DNA of 64,000 nt from Melampsora larici-populina 98AG31 (Eukaryota; Basidiomycota; Pucciniomycetes; Pucciniales; Melampsoraceae). Where the stretch lies: positions 1,123,496 through 1,187,495 of the forward strand of contig NW_006768785.1 in assembly GCF_000204055.1 (NCBI RefSeq), read 5' to 3'. The notes under the pieces were generated by a model, which did no database searches, was not told where the DNA came from, and saw only the letters and a list, made by a program, of their open reading frames with translations. Position numbers and translations under genes: made by a program. Below, piece after piece: positions 1 to 12,436 of this stretch (the first letter of the stretch is position 1; each line of letters opens with the position of its first letter).

Positions 1-645
1 TATTGTACTAATTGAAAACTGCCACAAACATGAATCCCGTGAATGTTCTTTGACCGGAATTTGCAGTCGAATCATTTGGCTAAAAGTTGTAATATACTAC
101 ATCTTATAATTCGGAAAGAATCCAATCACTACAACTAAAAAAGCCCTTGATATCCCAAAAACTCTATCACATTTGCACAGCCTCATTCACTTTTTCAACC
201 CCGCATAGTGATCTGTTATGTACAATTCCTCCGATTTGTTTACTCTTGGCAATCTTCAAAGGTTCTTAAGTTCTATAATTATCAATTCCATACTGCGGAT
301 ACGGCAAAATGGATCATGGGATTCATTCTTTATGCCCTGCATACAAGTGGGTTTTGAACACAAATTGCCACTGCCACTCACGAGGTTGAACTTGAATCTG
401 ATCCAGAAGCAGTGCTTGTCAATGTACTTTAAAGAAAATGATAATGCACACTACAACTTCTGCAAACGTACCGGTGTGTTACCCGTTCCAATCCTTGTTT
501 TGCTCTTGAAGACAGATGATCAACTCTTTGACAAAACAGGAAGCTGATGATATATTCAAATAAAACAAATTCCGCCATGATTATAAAAAACAAAAGGTTT
601 TTCTCAGAAAACAAATGGGTTTGATCAATTACTCAGCACAATCAC
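1..645. other. Gene-free AT-rich stretch downstream of the first CAP gene
   Basis: I see no coding pattern, RNA gene or clear repeat here. Small open frames occur on both strands but lack any family motif or believable splice partners. It is the 3' flank of the minus-strand CAP gene that ends at 646. Confidence 0.5.
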
Positions 646-2140
646 TTAAAGAGGTATACCACCAGGTCCAGCTTTAACATTTTGATTAAATTGACCCATC
701 ACATTTCCAGGACTAGAATTCAAAAAAAAGAGAAAAAATTAAAAGTTAGTTTGAAAACCAATTATCAAAAAAAATGTTATGTTACCAAAAGAAAAGTAAC
801 TTACGGAAAATATTCACAAGCCCAAAAAATGATAGGTGATTGAGGTAATGAGATACCTTTCATAGAGACACATGAAGTTCTTGAACATGAAATAGATTTA
901 GTTGAAGACCAAACTACTTCTGTAATGGTCAAGAAAAAAAAATGTATTAGAATTCAAATTTCAACAAATCTTGAGAGAAAAAAACATCAAGTGATGTTTC
1001 AAAATGATTTTTGAAAGATTTAGACTAACGAGTGAAATGAGAGAATGTAGGATTTGATGGATTATAAACTGATTTTTCTCCAGGTCCGATGACCCAATCA
1101 GATACAACTCTTTCAATATCAGGTTGACCAGCTGCGATATTCTAAAATCCAAACATCCAAACAAAACATTACTACATTTACTTCTTTTTGGAGTTGATAG
1201 AATTTCAGAATTTTTTTAATTACCTCTCCATATGCTCCTCTTGAGTGTTCCCAAACACAAGGTGAGACTTCTGATTTTGCTGCAGATGTAAGTTGATCAT
1301 TCCAAACCAAAGGTGCAACCTTATAAGTGGCTCTGTATTTGTTATGAGCGTCTAACCAACTTATGACGGTTTTTGAGTTGGATGATATTCTTGATCAGTA
1401 ATTAATCAATGATGAGTTGATATGATATCTTGACGGCTTACCGCTGTTGGTCTTCCTTGGTTTCGTCTTTCACGTTCCCTGAAGCTGCCGTTATTCTGCA
1501 AAGAGGTTAAGATGCTTAAAACATTGGTGCACAAGTTTAAGAAAATGACATTCATCTTTACCTTGTGTCTGAGGTACCGGGTCTTCCTACCTTTTGGATA
1601 CTGCTAGCAGTATTGTCTTTCGGAGGACATAAATCACCAGGAATAGGCTAAAACCGATCACTAGGTTAGCAAGAATCGTTGGGATGAAGAAAGTCTTTGA
1701 ATTCTTCAAACAAACAGTAGTGTGAAATAAACCGGGTATCCAAGTGGCGAGACCCCAAGTTCTATATTTTGATATAGGTAAGCTTTAGAGCCTGAAACTC
1801 AAAAGAGATAATTGGCTCCTAAGAAAGAATCAACGTACGGAGGACTTTGAGTTGTACATTGTCGCTTTTTGATGGTTTTAGATCTACGATTCACTAGATG
1901 ATTGCAATCTTTTCCCTAGAGATCATGGATCAATTAGACCTTTGAAGAAAGATGAATGCCAATATATATAACGAAGGGACATTGACTCACAATACATCTC
2001 TTAGTTCCAATTGCAATTTCAGTAGTACTTTGAGGATCAAGAGTGTCTTGCGTGTTTGGGAGACTTTGAGTAAGAAGTTCACCTCCAATGATGTGTTGAA
2101 TAATGACCAAGATGAAAACCCGATGGAATAAAACATTCAT
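646..2140 (-). CDS. Secreted CAP/PR-1-like protein, tandem copy 1 (multi-exon)
   Basis: The first exon (2140 to about 1991) starts MNVLFHRVFILVIIQHIIGG, a signal peptide. A low-complexity linker follows, then a CAP domain built from several exons: WLDAHNKYRATYK, LVWNDQLTSAAKSE, YGE|NIAAGQ, SHFT(Q)VVW and FWACEYFP|GN. The Q of HFTQVVW is only formed when the exon ending near 1022 is joined to the next exon across a GT-AG intron, which supports the model. The two His and two Glu that line the CAP cavity (HN, YGE, SHFTQ, CEY) are all present. The stop is at 646-648 after GGIPL. CAP proteins are secreted; fungal members such as the Pry proteins bind sterols or lipids, and some plant-pathogen members act in infection. 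Here the role is inferred only from family and location. Four such genes lie head to tail. Confidence 0.92.
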
Positions 2141-3141
2141 TCTCTTCGAGAGACAAAATGGACCGACTAGACCACGAACGAAAATATAGGCGAGAGAGTG
2201 AAGGTTAAAAAACCTATATATATAATCTTTACAATGATAGGAATGAGTTGGATGTAAGAACTCTTTAGGCCAGCTTGTGTTGGAATGTATCTTTAAGAAA
2301 AAAAATAAGAAAAAGAGTCAATACGTTGCTTGATGAACTCTGTTAAGATCTGGTAAAGTGATCGTAGTCCATCAGGAGAAGAGAAGAATTGGTTCTGTTG
2401 ACTCTTCTTGACCTCGAAGATGAAAAAGAAGGATTCAAATGAAAGAAGGTCACCGTCAGCCAAATGATCTTGATGACCGTTCGATTTCATTGGATTCTTT
2501 TCGATCACTTTATCGGTTGCACTTTGAAAAAGACCCTTACAAACTCTTGGCAAAAGAATTGAGCATAAGCCGATGAAGACCCGAGTTGATGAATGATTAT
2601 AAGAGTCCCTTCATTGAGGGATGATTGAACTTATCATGATTTAGTCATCCCATTAGGATTATGCCACGCTTTTAAAAGGATCGCTTTCATTAGTCATCTT
2701 CCTTACCTGAGCCTTCTTTACTCTACCCGACCATATCATCACAGGACTGTAACTTGTGATGGCTTACTTTGAGATTTCAATTCTCTTATCATGATTTGAC
2801 ACAATCATCTTTGCTGTTCTGATCTTGTCTGCTGTTTGGTTTCCTGCTCGATTGCTGTTGTTCTGTTGATCAGCAATTTTTCAAACACAGGTCTTTTCAA
2901 GAACTATTGCAGGTGCATGTCATTATATCATTTGTGAGAGGGTTCACAGCATAAGTTGAGCTCTCTCAAACACTACACTGTCAAAATCTATCTCGGATAG
3001 AGTTATTACTCCAACAACAGGCATCTTTCCCAAAGAATTCCTCTCACCATCTCTTACTGAGGAGATTGTTTTACCAAGCAACACTTGGAAGAATGGATAT
3101 AATTTTTTTCAATAGACCGACGTTTCACTCAATACTTTGTA
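2141..3141. other. Intergenic spacer of the CAP array (repeated unit)
   Basis: There is no gene. The spacer holds the promoter block of CAP copy 1 and a segment around 2660-2775 (TTACCTGAGCCTTC then CTCTACCCGACCAT) that recurs near 5640-5710, 7980-8060 and 10290-10350. The array therefore arose by duplication of units that include both gene and flank. Confidence 0.6.
2214..2250 (-). promoter_or_regulatory. TATA-like core promoter block of CAP copy 1
   Basis: A TATATATATA run lies about 75 bp upstream of the start codon at 2140, next to TTTACAATGATAGGAATGAG on the plus strand. Similar blocks sit at the same distance before the other three CAP genes, so this is probably the shared core promoter. 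Confidence 0.5.
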
Positions 3142-4656
3142 TCACTTGAGAGGCACGCCACCAGGTCCAGCTTTAACATTTTGATCAAATTGTCCAATCA
3201 CATTTCCCGGCCTATTTCAAAAAACACATTCAACCAGTCTTTTCATTATGATTTGACGAGATGAGTTCACTGATCGTTTGCATGAGATTGAAAAAAAACT
3301 TACGGGAAATATTCACATGCCCAAAAAACAATAGGGTCAGGTGGACCAGGTGATTCTGGATCTATTAAAGGTGAACATAATTTTCTTGCACATGAAAGAG
3401 ATTTAGTTGATACCCAAATCACTTCTGTACAAAAGATAAAGATTGTTAAAAAAAATCATCAATTTATGTTTCAAAATCATTCAAATCCAAAATTCAAAGT
3501 TGAAGAAGAAGAAGAAAAATTGACTAACGAGTGAAATGTGAATACATAGGATTTGAAGGATTATAAGCCAAGTTTTCTTCTGGTCCATTTACCCAATCTG
3601 ATACAACTTTTTCAATATTAGGTTCACCAGCTGCAAGATTCTAAAAGTGCAAAAAGGTTCATCTTAAATTAAAAGGTATACCTATTTTGTTTTAGTAGAA
3701 AACCATCCAGATTTTTAATTACCTCTCCATAAGGTCCACTAGAGTGATCATACATACAAGCTGAAACTTCTGATTTTGCTGCAGGTGTGATTTGATTGTT
3801 CCAAACCAAAGGTGGAGCTTTATAACTTGCTCTGACTTTATTATGAGCATCCAACCATCTTATGATTTTTAATGGGGTATTTCAACACATTTGATCAGTG
3901 AACAAGAATGAAAACACTTGATATTTTCTAGACTCACCGCTTTTGGTCTGCCTTTGATTCGTCTTTTACACTACCTGAAGCGGCCGGTGCTCTGTGAAAA
4001 GGTCAAGATGAGTGATAGAAACGCTTTTATAAGAAAGTTTAAGAAAGTTTCATCATTACTTCGTTTGGGGGTTGACCATGGCGAGACTATCTATCTTCTG
4101 CATACTAGTATTATCTTTCGGAGAGCATGAGTCACCAAGACCAGCCTGTAAAGGATGAATTTGGATTAGTAAGGACTCTCTTATTGTTAAAGTCTTGGAA
4201 AAATTGCAAACAAACAGGAGGGCGAAATAGAGTCGGAATCCAAGCGGCGAGACCCCAAGTTCTAAAGCTCAAAAAAGAAAATTTCAGATCTCAAACTAAA
4301 AAAAATAATTTCATCTCAAGAAAAAAACATCATGATTTACGGAGGAGATTGATTTGTACATTGTCGTTTTTTAATCGGATTATATCTACGGTTAATGAGA
4401 TGATTGCAATCTTTTCCCTAAAGATCAAATTTCATTCAGGCTTTTGGAGAATAAAACTATTTTAATGAATGAAAGTAAAGAAAGATGGTCGACCCACAAT
4501 ACATCTTTTGTATTCAAGTTCACCTGCAGCACCACCTTTTACATTGGGGAACTGAAGGTCATCTTGCGTGTTGGGGAGACTTTGAGTGAAAAGTTTATCT
4601 GCAATGAGAATTTGGATAGTTACACAGATCAAAACCCGATTGATCCAAAAGTTCAT
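3142..4656 (-). CDS. Secreted CAP/PR-1-like protein, tandem copy 2 (multi-exon)
   Basis: I chose the start at 4656 (MNFWINRVLICVTIQILIAD) because it gives a compact signal peptide that lines up with the paralogues; an upstream in-frame Met at 4731 falls inside the promoter block. Exons encode WLDAHNKVRASYKAPPLVWN, QITPAAKSEVSACMYDHSSG, YGE|NLAAGEPNIEKVVSDW, YSHFT(Q)VIW and FWACEYFP|GNVIGQF. It ends GGVPLK with the stop at 3142-3144. All CAP cavity residues are present. It differs from copy 1 by an insertion rich in Pro between the HFTQ and CEY motifs (SPLIDPESPGPPDP). Same strand and exon order as its neighbours. Likely secreted; the ligand is unknown. Confidence 0.92.
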
Positions 4657-6191
4657 TCTCTCCAGGAGGCCAGATGAACCGTCGGAACTGATATGTGCAA
4701 AAGCGTTTCGGTTCAAAAAATGGATATACAATGTTTACAATGATAGAAATGGGTTAGCTTTGAAGGTTTCTTTGAGCCAACTTGTGATGGGTTACAACAA
4801 TTTAAACACGAGAACAGTTCGGATTCGTCGCTTGATTTAGTCTTCTAACTTGTGGAGAAGATCGTTATCGTAAATTCAAGGAATGTCTATGGCCAGCCTG
4901 AAGGTTTTTAAACAAGAATGAAAGAAAGATTGTCACAAAAAAGAAAGATTTGGATCTGTTGAATATTGAGTGTGACTTCTATGAACTAGTTTACACTGAT
5001 ATATGAGAAACGACGGATCCCAGAAACGATGATCCGAATGAGAGAAAGTTGGCGAGATGATTCTGATGAAAAATTGAATCAGGTTCTTCTCGGTCTGTTG
5101 ATGTTCAGCTGTGATATGACCAAAAGAGACCCTTACAAATTCTTGGCAAAATATCTAGTCATTGAGGACCAGGGTTGATGCATGATGATAGTCCCTTCCA
5201 TTAATACTCGTAGGGCGTGATACAAGATCAGGGCACTTGTTGACCTTTGTATTCACGTGTGTGTTGGAACAATTCTTGTTCCATCAAGTGAAGCTTGGCT
5301 CCTCTCTGATCCTTCCATCCGGGCCGGCATCCTACCAGTTCTCGGGGGTAGAAAATTCTTCAAGGTGCGAGCGAGGAAGAGAAGATATGGAGGAGTAGAG
5401 AGATGAAAACTACGACTCCACATCCTGCGCTCCAGCCCACCACTTCGGGACAGTCTTGTCACTTGTCACGTGCGAGCCTTCTCCTGCACGCACCTGAAGC
5501 TCTTTCCCGCTACAGAGTGATGGAACACAGAGTCCTCTGCAGGCTCTGGAGTCTGGGAACTCTCATTTTAGGGATCATTGAAGTTATTCATTCATTGTCT
5601 TCATTCATCTCAGTAGATCACACTTTGGGTAAGAATTTTTTCACTAGTTTTCTCCATCGCCCGAGTCTTCCCTATTCTACCCGACCACATGCCCACAACA
5701 ATAAACCGGGTGATGGCTCTGAATTTTGCATATAACTGCCCCTATGAGCTGTTACAGTCATTTTGGCTGTCATTTAGTTTGATGTTGTTATGATGCCTCT
5801 TTGTTTGAGTTCTGTTTTCTTGTCTGTTCAATGTGAATGTGGAGATCAGATCATGACACCATATCACAAATCATCTACCTGCCTGTTGTAGTTTACCGCC
5901 TTGGTAATTTTTTATCATCAAATATAATGTTGATGACACACAAGGATACAAATGATAAAATAAATGATTGCATTATTCTTGACTGACATATATTAAAGAT
6001 GTAAAATTTGTAGATAAAGTGTATCACAAGTTGAGCTATATGATTTAATTACATAAATATGAGCACAAATGTGAAGAAAATCTGAGTGTCTCAATCTGAT
6101 TTTCACAATCCCTTCTTGATACGACTTCCAAATCCATTGGGATTTAAATGGACTTTGTCTCAATAAAAAATATTTTGTTCAAGAATTTGTA
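4657..6191. other. Intergenic spacer of the CAP array with an extra GC-richer insert
   Basis: There is no recognised gene. The promoter block of CAP copy 2 lies at about 4721-4756. Compared with the other spacers, about 5215-5565 is extra sequence with higher GC; its open frames on both strands (about 5253-5735) have no family features. Homology to the other spacers resumes near 5570. Confidence 0.45.
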
Positions 6192-7380
6192 TCACTTGAG
6201 AGGTACTCCACCTGGTCCAGATTTCACATTTTGAGAAAATTGACCAATCACATTTCCTGGTCTGTTAAGAGAAAACGACAAGAAGGTTTTTTCAATTCAA
6301 ATCGAGTCACAACAATCCTCAAAATGAGACAAAAAAATACTCACGGGAAATATTCGCATGCCCAAAAGAGAATAGGTGATTGAGGTAAATTTATACCTTT
6401 CATAGACTTACAAGAGTTTCTTGCACATGAGATAGATTCAGTTGATGCCCATACCACCTCTGTAAAGAAATAAGCATCCAAAGATTTAATTAATAGCGGC
6501 CCTCAATCAGTGTATGTTGCAGAATATTTTGAAAGATTGTGATTGAAAAGTTGAGACTAACGAGTGAAATGAGAGAACTTGGGATTTGAAGGATTATAAT
6601 CTGATTTTTCTCCTGGTCCATTTACCCAATCTGATACAACACCTTCAAGATCAGGTTGACCAGCTGCAATATTCTAAAGTGCGAGAAAAAAACATAAGGG
6701 TCATATATATATATATCGACGTAGTGGAAAGTTATCTGAAAAAAATCAATCACCTCTCCAAAAGGTCCTCTAGAGTGTTCCCACACACAAGTTGAAACTT
6801 CTGATTTGGCTGCAGGAGTGACTGAATCATTCCAAACCAGAGCTTTAGCATTATAAGTTGCTCTGTATTTATTATGAGAGTCTAACCATCTAGATTGTTT
6901 TCAAGATATTTGATCAGTGAGGACAATTGGCTTGTTTGGTATCTTCGTCACTTACCGCTTTTGGTCTTTCTTTGATTCGTCTTTCACATTCGCCGAAGCT
7001 TCCGTTGGACTGTGAGGAGTTGAGGATGAGCAACGAAAAATTTGTTGCCCGAGGTAGAAAAAAGTGCACGCTTACTTCGTGTTTTGTCGCTTTTTGATTG
7101 TATCAGATCTACGATTCACCAGTCGATTGCAATCTTTTTTCTGAATATATATCAATCATTCATCAGGCTTTTGAAAAAAACTGATGCCAATAAAAAGAAA
7201 GAATCATTATCATTGACTCACAATACATCTCGTAAACCCCATTCCACTTTGAGTCACACTTTTCACAGTGGGGAACTCGAGGGGTTGTTGCGTATTTGTG
7301 AGACATTCAGTCAGATGTTTATATCCAAAGATGATTTGAAAAGTGACTAAAATCAAAAACCGATAGGATAAAACGTTCAT
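6192..7380 (-). CDS. Secreted CAP/PR-1-like protein, tandem copy 3 (multi-exon)
   Basis: The start at 7380 gives the signal peptide MNVLSYRFLILVTFQIIFGY. Downstream exons read WLDSHNKYRATYNAKALVWN, SVTPAAKSEVSTCVWEHSRG, PFGE|NIAAGQPDLEGVVSDW, FSHFT(Q)VVWASTESISCA and FWACEYFP|GNVIGQF, ending GGVPLK with the stop at 6192-6194. The CAP signature motifs and cavity residues are intact. The pre-domain linker is shorter than in copy 1, so this is one of the two most compact copies. Introns interrupt the domain at the same places as in the other copies, as expected for tandem duplication. Likely secreted; function is inferred from family only. Confidence 0.92.
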
Positions 7381-8500
7381 TCTATCCAAGACCGAAATGG
7401 TTAACACCACGAATGAAACTATGTGCCAGAGCGACGCGTTCAAGCGTACGTATATACGATATCTTTACAACGTTATCAATGAAATGACTTTAGATTCTTC
7501 CTTATGATGGGTTGAATCAATATAGACTACCAAACACGATGTCGCAAGGAAAGCTTCGAATGGGTCACTGTTGAAGTCTTATGAGTTCTTCTGAATTAAT
7601 TGTCGTCCAGCGTCCGGAGAACACGGTAAAGGTGAAATATATCAAATCCTCAATAAAAAGAGAGAATTGTATGAGTTCCGATCGTGTAATCTGATTTGAG
7701 CTGAAAGATGAGAAAGAATGATTCTGATTCGAATAAGTCAGCCAGATCATTCTGATGAACGATTGACTCGACTCTTTCCGATCACTCGCTCTTTTACATT
7801 CTTCAAAAGAAGCTCAAAAGAAGCTCTTGTGATTGCTTATCAAGAGAGTTAAGCATAAGCCAGTGATGACTCGGGTTTGACAGTCTTTGGGGGATGATTG
7901 AAATTGTTATTTGGTATCTTGATCAGGAATCTATCTTAGTAAACACATTGATCACGATTTCAGAAAGATCGCTTTCATTAATTATCTTCCTTACCTGAGC
8001 CTTCTTGATCTTTACTCTACCCGACCATCTCTTCACGACAAGTTTAACCTGTGATGGCTTACTTTGACATTTTTTCACTTCTACGATAATCGTTTGATGT
8101 TCTTCATTTTTTTGAATCCATCTTTACTTCCTCTTCTCATTTTAATTACAAAGGTATATTTTTTGGAATGTTCAACTGAGTGGTGTTAAATGGGCAGTGT
8201 AGGTTCTGACTCTCACCATGAAAGGTTTTGATCTTATAAAGATGCTTTTATTTTCTACATTTAATTGCTCAATCATTCTTGTAAAATACGATTTATGTAC
8301 AAAAAATATTCATGTCATAGAGGAGATAGAAGACTGCTTGAGTATCGTACTGAGATATAATTTATAAACAAAATAACTAATCAAATTAGTTACACAATTT
8401 GAATAAATTCAAATAAACCACGTTTCGAATCCATTGTAACAGTATTTGAATGTGGGTTTCTTTACAAGAAAATGAATTTTTCTCAAGATCTTGTGTAACA
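7381..8500. other. Intergenic spacer of the CAP array
   Basis: It holds the promoter block of copy 3 (about 7450-7487) and the repeated spacer segment near 7980-8060. No gene seen. Confidence 0.5.
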
Positions 8501-9748
8501 CTAAAGAGGTGCACCACCTTGTCCAGATTTTACATTTTGAGGAAATTGACCAATTACATTTCCAGGCCTATTGATCAATAAAAAATCATGAGAAGAAAGT
8601 GAGTCAAGATGAAAATTATTATAATGTGGATAACAAAGGGAAAACTCACGGGAAATATTCACAAGCCCAAAAAATGATAGGTGATTGAGGTGTTCTTAAA
8701 CCTTTTAAGGATGTACATGAATTTCTTGCACATGAGATAGATTTAGTTGCAACCCATACTACTTCTACAGAGGTTAAATTAACCAAAGATCAACCAAAGA
8801 AAATCATTTCGTCAATGATTTGTTTCTGGAGGACTCGATAAAAAAATTGTGTCACTAAAAAGGATTGACTAACGAGTGAAATGAGAGAAACTGGGTCTTG
8901 AAGGATTATAGGCTGATTTTTCATTCGGTCCATTCACCCAATCGGAAACAACCTTTTCAAGATTAGTATGACCAGCCGCAAGATTCTAAAGTGAAATAAA
9001 ATCATCAAGACACATTGGAAATTAGATTTATTTTGATTCAGTGAAAAAAAAGATCAAAAACTTATAAATACCTCTCCGTAAGGTCCTTTAGAGTGTTCAT
9101 AAACGCAAGTACCAACCACTGCTTTTGCTGCAGGTGTGATTTGATCATTCCAAACCAAGGGTGGAGCCTTATAAGTTGCTCTGAATTTATTATGAGCGTC
9201 CAACCATCTAATAATTTTTTAAATTGATCAACGCATTCAATCATTATCAATAATGGGGAGCTCATTTGATATCATTTTGACTCACTTCTTTTGGTCTTCC
9301 TTTGATTCGTCTTTCACGTTGTTCGCAGCTCCCGTTCCTGAAGCTCCCGCTGGTGGAGTCCCTGTTCCCCTGTGATTAGTTGAATTAGAAGATGAGTAAA
9401 GAAAACCTCTTCGGACAAGAAAAAAATGGATATTCACTTTGCCGTGTTCGGTCTTTGTCGCTTTTCTAATGTGTTGGATCTACGATCAACTAGATGTTGA
9501 CAATCCTCTCCCTAGAGATCCAATGTCAATTAAGATTGATGGTAAGATTTATTTCAATGAGAGTCAGACTCAAGAGATCATTGACTCACGATACATGTTT
9601 CAGATCCATGCCCGCTTTGATCCGCACTTTTCGAACAGGGGTACCCGTGATGATCTTGCGTATTTAAGACACTTTTAGTGAGAAATTTATCTCCAATGAT
9701 GATGTGGACAGTTATACAGATCAAAAACCGATTGAATAAAAAGTACAT
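8501..9748 (-). CDS. Secreted CAP/PR-1-like protein, tandem copy 4 (multi-exon)
   Basis: The start at 9748 gives MYFLFNRFLICITVHIIIGD, a signal peptide aligned with the other copies. A Gly/Ala/Pro linker (PPAGASGTGAANNVKDESK) precedes the CAP domain: WLDAHNKFRATYKAPPLVWN, QITPAAKAVVGTCVYEHSKG, PYGE|NLAAGHTNLEKVVSDW, FSHFT(Q)VVWVATKSISCA and FWACEYFP|GNVIGQF. The end is GGAPL with the stop at 8501-8503. All four cavity residues are kept. The exon plan matches copies 1-3. This is the outermost and 5'-most copy in transcription order. Likely secreted; substrate or ligand unknown. Confidence 0.92.
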
Positions 9749-10532
9749 TCTCCCCAGGAGCCAAATTGAATCGTTAAGACCACTAATGGGAATATGAGCA
9801 AAAGGATCGCCGTAGGATAGGTATATGTATAAGCTTTTTACGATGATAGGAGTGAGTTGACGGAAGGTTCCCTTAGATGCTGGGATAAATCAAAGAAGAA
9901 AAATAGAATTCCACCGTTTGACGGAGCCTTTCCACCTCTGGTGAAGTGATAATCTTCCTGATTCTGGAGAGAAGATATCGTTGTATGTATAGTAAAATAA
10001 AGATTTATAAACGGCGAGTCTCAAAGTTTTTTAACAAATTTACAAGATAAATCGACAAGGAAAGCAAAGACCAGAACTGAAAGATGGGAAATGGTGAAGC
10101 AAAAGAGAGTCTTGCTGATTATCTGATCTGTTCCGCCGTGATGTTTTCAAAAGAGACCCTTCAAAAGTCTTGGCACAGGAGTTGAACATAAGCCGAGTTG
10201 ATGCATGGTGATAGTTTCTTTGAGGTGAGATTGAAGTAGTTATTTGGTATCTTCAGTCACCTCAGTAGTGCGATGCGCCACGCTTTCAATTTTTGTCAGC
10301 TTCCATACCTGAGCCTTCCCTACTCTACCATCTTCACGACAGTGTAACTTGTGATGACATCTTGATTCTCTTGTGATTTGTCACAGTCTTTTCATGTTCT
10401 TGAATAAATCTGTCGTTTGATCTTCTTTGTTTGTGCTCGATTGGCTGTTCTCTGCGTGAAATCAAATCATGACATCATCTCTTATCTGCCTGTTTACCAC
10501 TTTGTGTTGGTCAAGAGACAGTTCAAATTCCT
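9749..10532. other. Upstream flank of the CAP array
   Basis: It contains the copy 4 promoter block (about 9820-9860) and a fourth copy of the array spacer segment at about 10290-10350. No gene seen. Confidence 0.45.
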
Positions 10533-10930
10533 TCATCCGTCACGCAGTCTCAATCTCCTACTGTTTTGGGCGTGACTTGTTGGTAAGTTGACTTCATGAA
10601 CCATCAATGCTTTACCATCAGCTCTCCAATGAAATCTACAAGTTCTTTGCTGGGAAACATCACCACAGCGGTCCACTACACCCAACGCTGTATCACAAGG
10701 TTTATGAGTTATCACAGTTGACCAAGTTATAACTATCAAACCAGTCATAGGTTGATCCCAACCCTTGGTCAATGAGATTGCCTACCAAATGTTGCCAGTA
10801 AGCTGGAAGGATCTCACCTTGCACTGCTTTACCCCAAGATATATAGTCACAAACAATATAATACACATATGGATGTACAAGTAAAATATCACTACAATCA
10901 ACTCACATCGAATGGTTGAACACCGTCTGA
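10533..10930 (-). pseudogene. Unassigned coding-like segment, possibly a gene remnant
   Basis: Two overlapping minus-strand frames look protein-like: one with GEILPAYWQHLVGNLIDQGL then STYDWFDSYNLVNC, the other with PCDTALGVVDRCGDVSQQRT then FHWRADGKALMVHEVNL. They are in different frames and I could not join them with a believable intron. It may be a decayed gene or a multi-exon gene I cannot resolve. I recognise no family. Confidence 0.25.
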
Positions 10931-10959
10931 GATTCGACTTGATCCATTAATTGAACTAG

Positions 10960-12436
10960 TCACCGCCTTCGCCCCGGTCTAGCAGGCTTAGCGAACGCTG
11001 GTTTATCGAGAGGTTGATGAGAAGCCGACTCATTCGAATCTACCGGTGCGAGTATGCTTTTTAGCTCAGAGTTGATGTAATCATCATTGATTTCATCAGG
11101 ATCGGAGGTCTCGAACTTTGATCAAGGTGCAAAGGGATCGATTTCGAGTGAGCCATCATCCGAGTGGAAATTGACATAAAAGCATGTCTCGTACCTTCTT
11201 TGAAAGTTGAACTCCAAATTCACTAGCTTTTCCAGACACTGAACTCGAACTAGAAGAATAAACCAATCTACTTCTAACAGGTGATTTTGGCGGGCAAGCG
11301 TAGATGAAGACTATGAAAGCAATCAGATAAATAACACATTTCAACATTCCACATGCCACATCATAGGTTATATCACTTGAATCTTGCTCAAACTTACTAG
11401 GGAGAGACATCGATTCTTGAGCAGCAGGTGTATAATGATAGAATGTATATGACGGTTGACTATCCGGAAAAACCAACTCATCCGACGCGCCATTCTCTGA
11501 CAATACGATAGTTTCAGTCCCCAACTCGATGTTCTATTCCAAATTGGATCAGTTTATTTATGACCAAGCATCATATATCGAAGACAAAGTAGAGCAAGAA
11601 CTCTAAAGATACTGATTGTCGCTTACAAACTGGACCGATTTACTACCGCTTTGACCACACCAAGCTTGAAATGCTTCTTGTGCATCAGAATTCCACTTAA
11701 GTCCTAAGCTAGCATTATTTCCACCATTGGCACCCCAAACATTTGAGCTCCTAACTTCGGTTCCCATTGTGATTGCACTTATACCTTCAGCTGCCTTTAT
11801 ATCCGCTAATTCACGTTCCCGTGCAGTCATTGGAGCTTGAGCCGTTTGTGAAGCTAAATGAGCCAGATAACCTTCAGGAGTCAAGTCACGCTTTGAGGTA
11901 GCAAAAATCGACTCTTTGAAATGTGTTTCGCCGAGCTACCAATAAAATAGAATCAATATTCAGCTTGACTTGCAAATTGAATCACTAGGTGTAATCAATA
12001 TAAGTCCTCACTTGTCTAGAAATCGTAGCTCTAGTTGATGCATACAGCATCTTTTCTCGAACTTTGGCATTATCTGGAACATAAGAGATGAATATCCAAC
12101 TACCACCCTCTGGCTCGTTTAATCTATAGAGAACGTAGGCCGGTTTATCGTCCTCCAAAACATCATCAATCAATGCAAAGTCTTCAACGTCGGACCGGCC
12201 AACGTGAGGTGGAAGTGATACTTTCGTGATCGCAACCTCTGAATAATCATTTCAGTAAACGATCAGTTTCATGTCATACTTTTATGATGATCGAAACACA
12301 GCCCGAAGCTGAGACAATTCCACTCACCATCTTCGATGACGACAACAATTAATCTAATATCATCGGTTTTAGAGACCGCTTTCACAAAATCTTCGGAGAG
12401 TTCTGGACTAACTGAGATTCCACTCTGAGCGCTCAT
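10960..12436 (-). CDS. TWF1: Twinfilin (two ADF-H domains, actin monomer-binding)
   Basis: Exon 1 is 12436-12329/12328 and begins [20 protein letters not shown], close to the standard twinfilin start. I preferred this Met to one 45 bases upstream for that reason. Exon 2 (about 12238-12012) holds [20 protein letters not shown] then [18 protein letters not shown], the actin-binding part of the first ADF-H domain. Exon 3 (about 11935-11629) carries the linker [20 protein letters not shown]. Later exons give the second ADF-H domain: [12 protein letters not shown], then after an intron [20 protein letters not shown]. The C-terminus is basic (PARPGRRR, stop 10960-10962), like the tail that binds capping protein and phosphoinositides. 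Twinfilin sequesters ADP-actin and helps depolymerise filaments in the cytoplasm. Confidence 0.92.

Noticed and set aside
4656..4731. Upstream in-frame Met as start of CAP copy 2
   Set aside because: It would place the N-terminus within the conserved TATA block and move the signal peptide away from the terminus, unlike the other copies.
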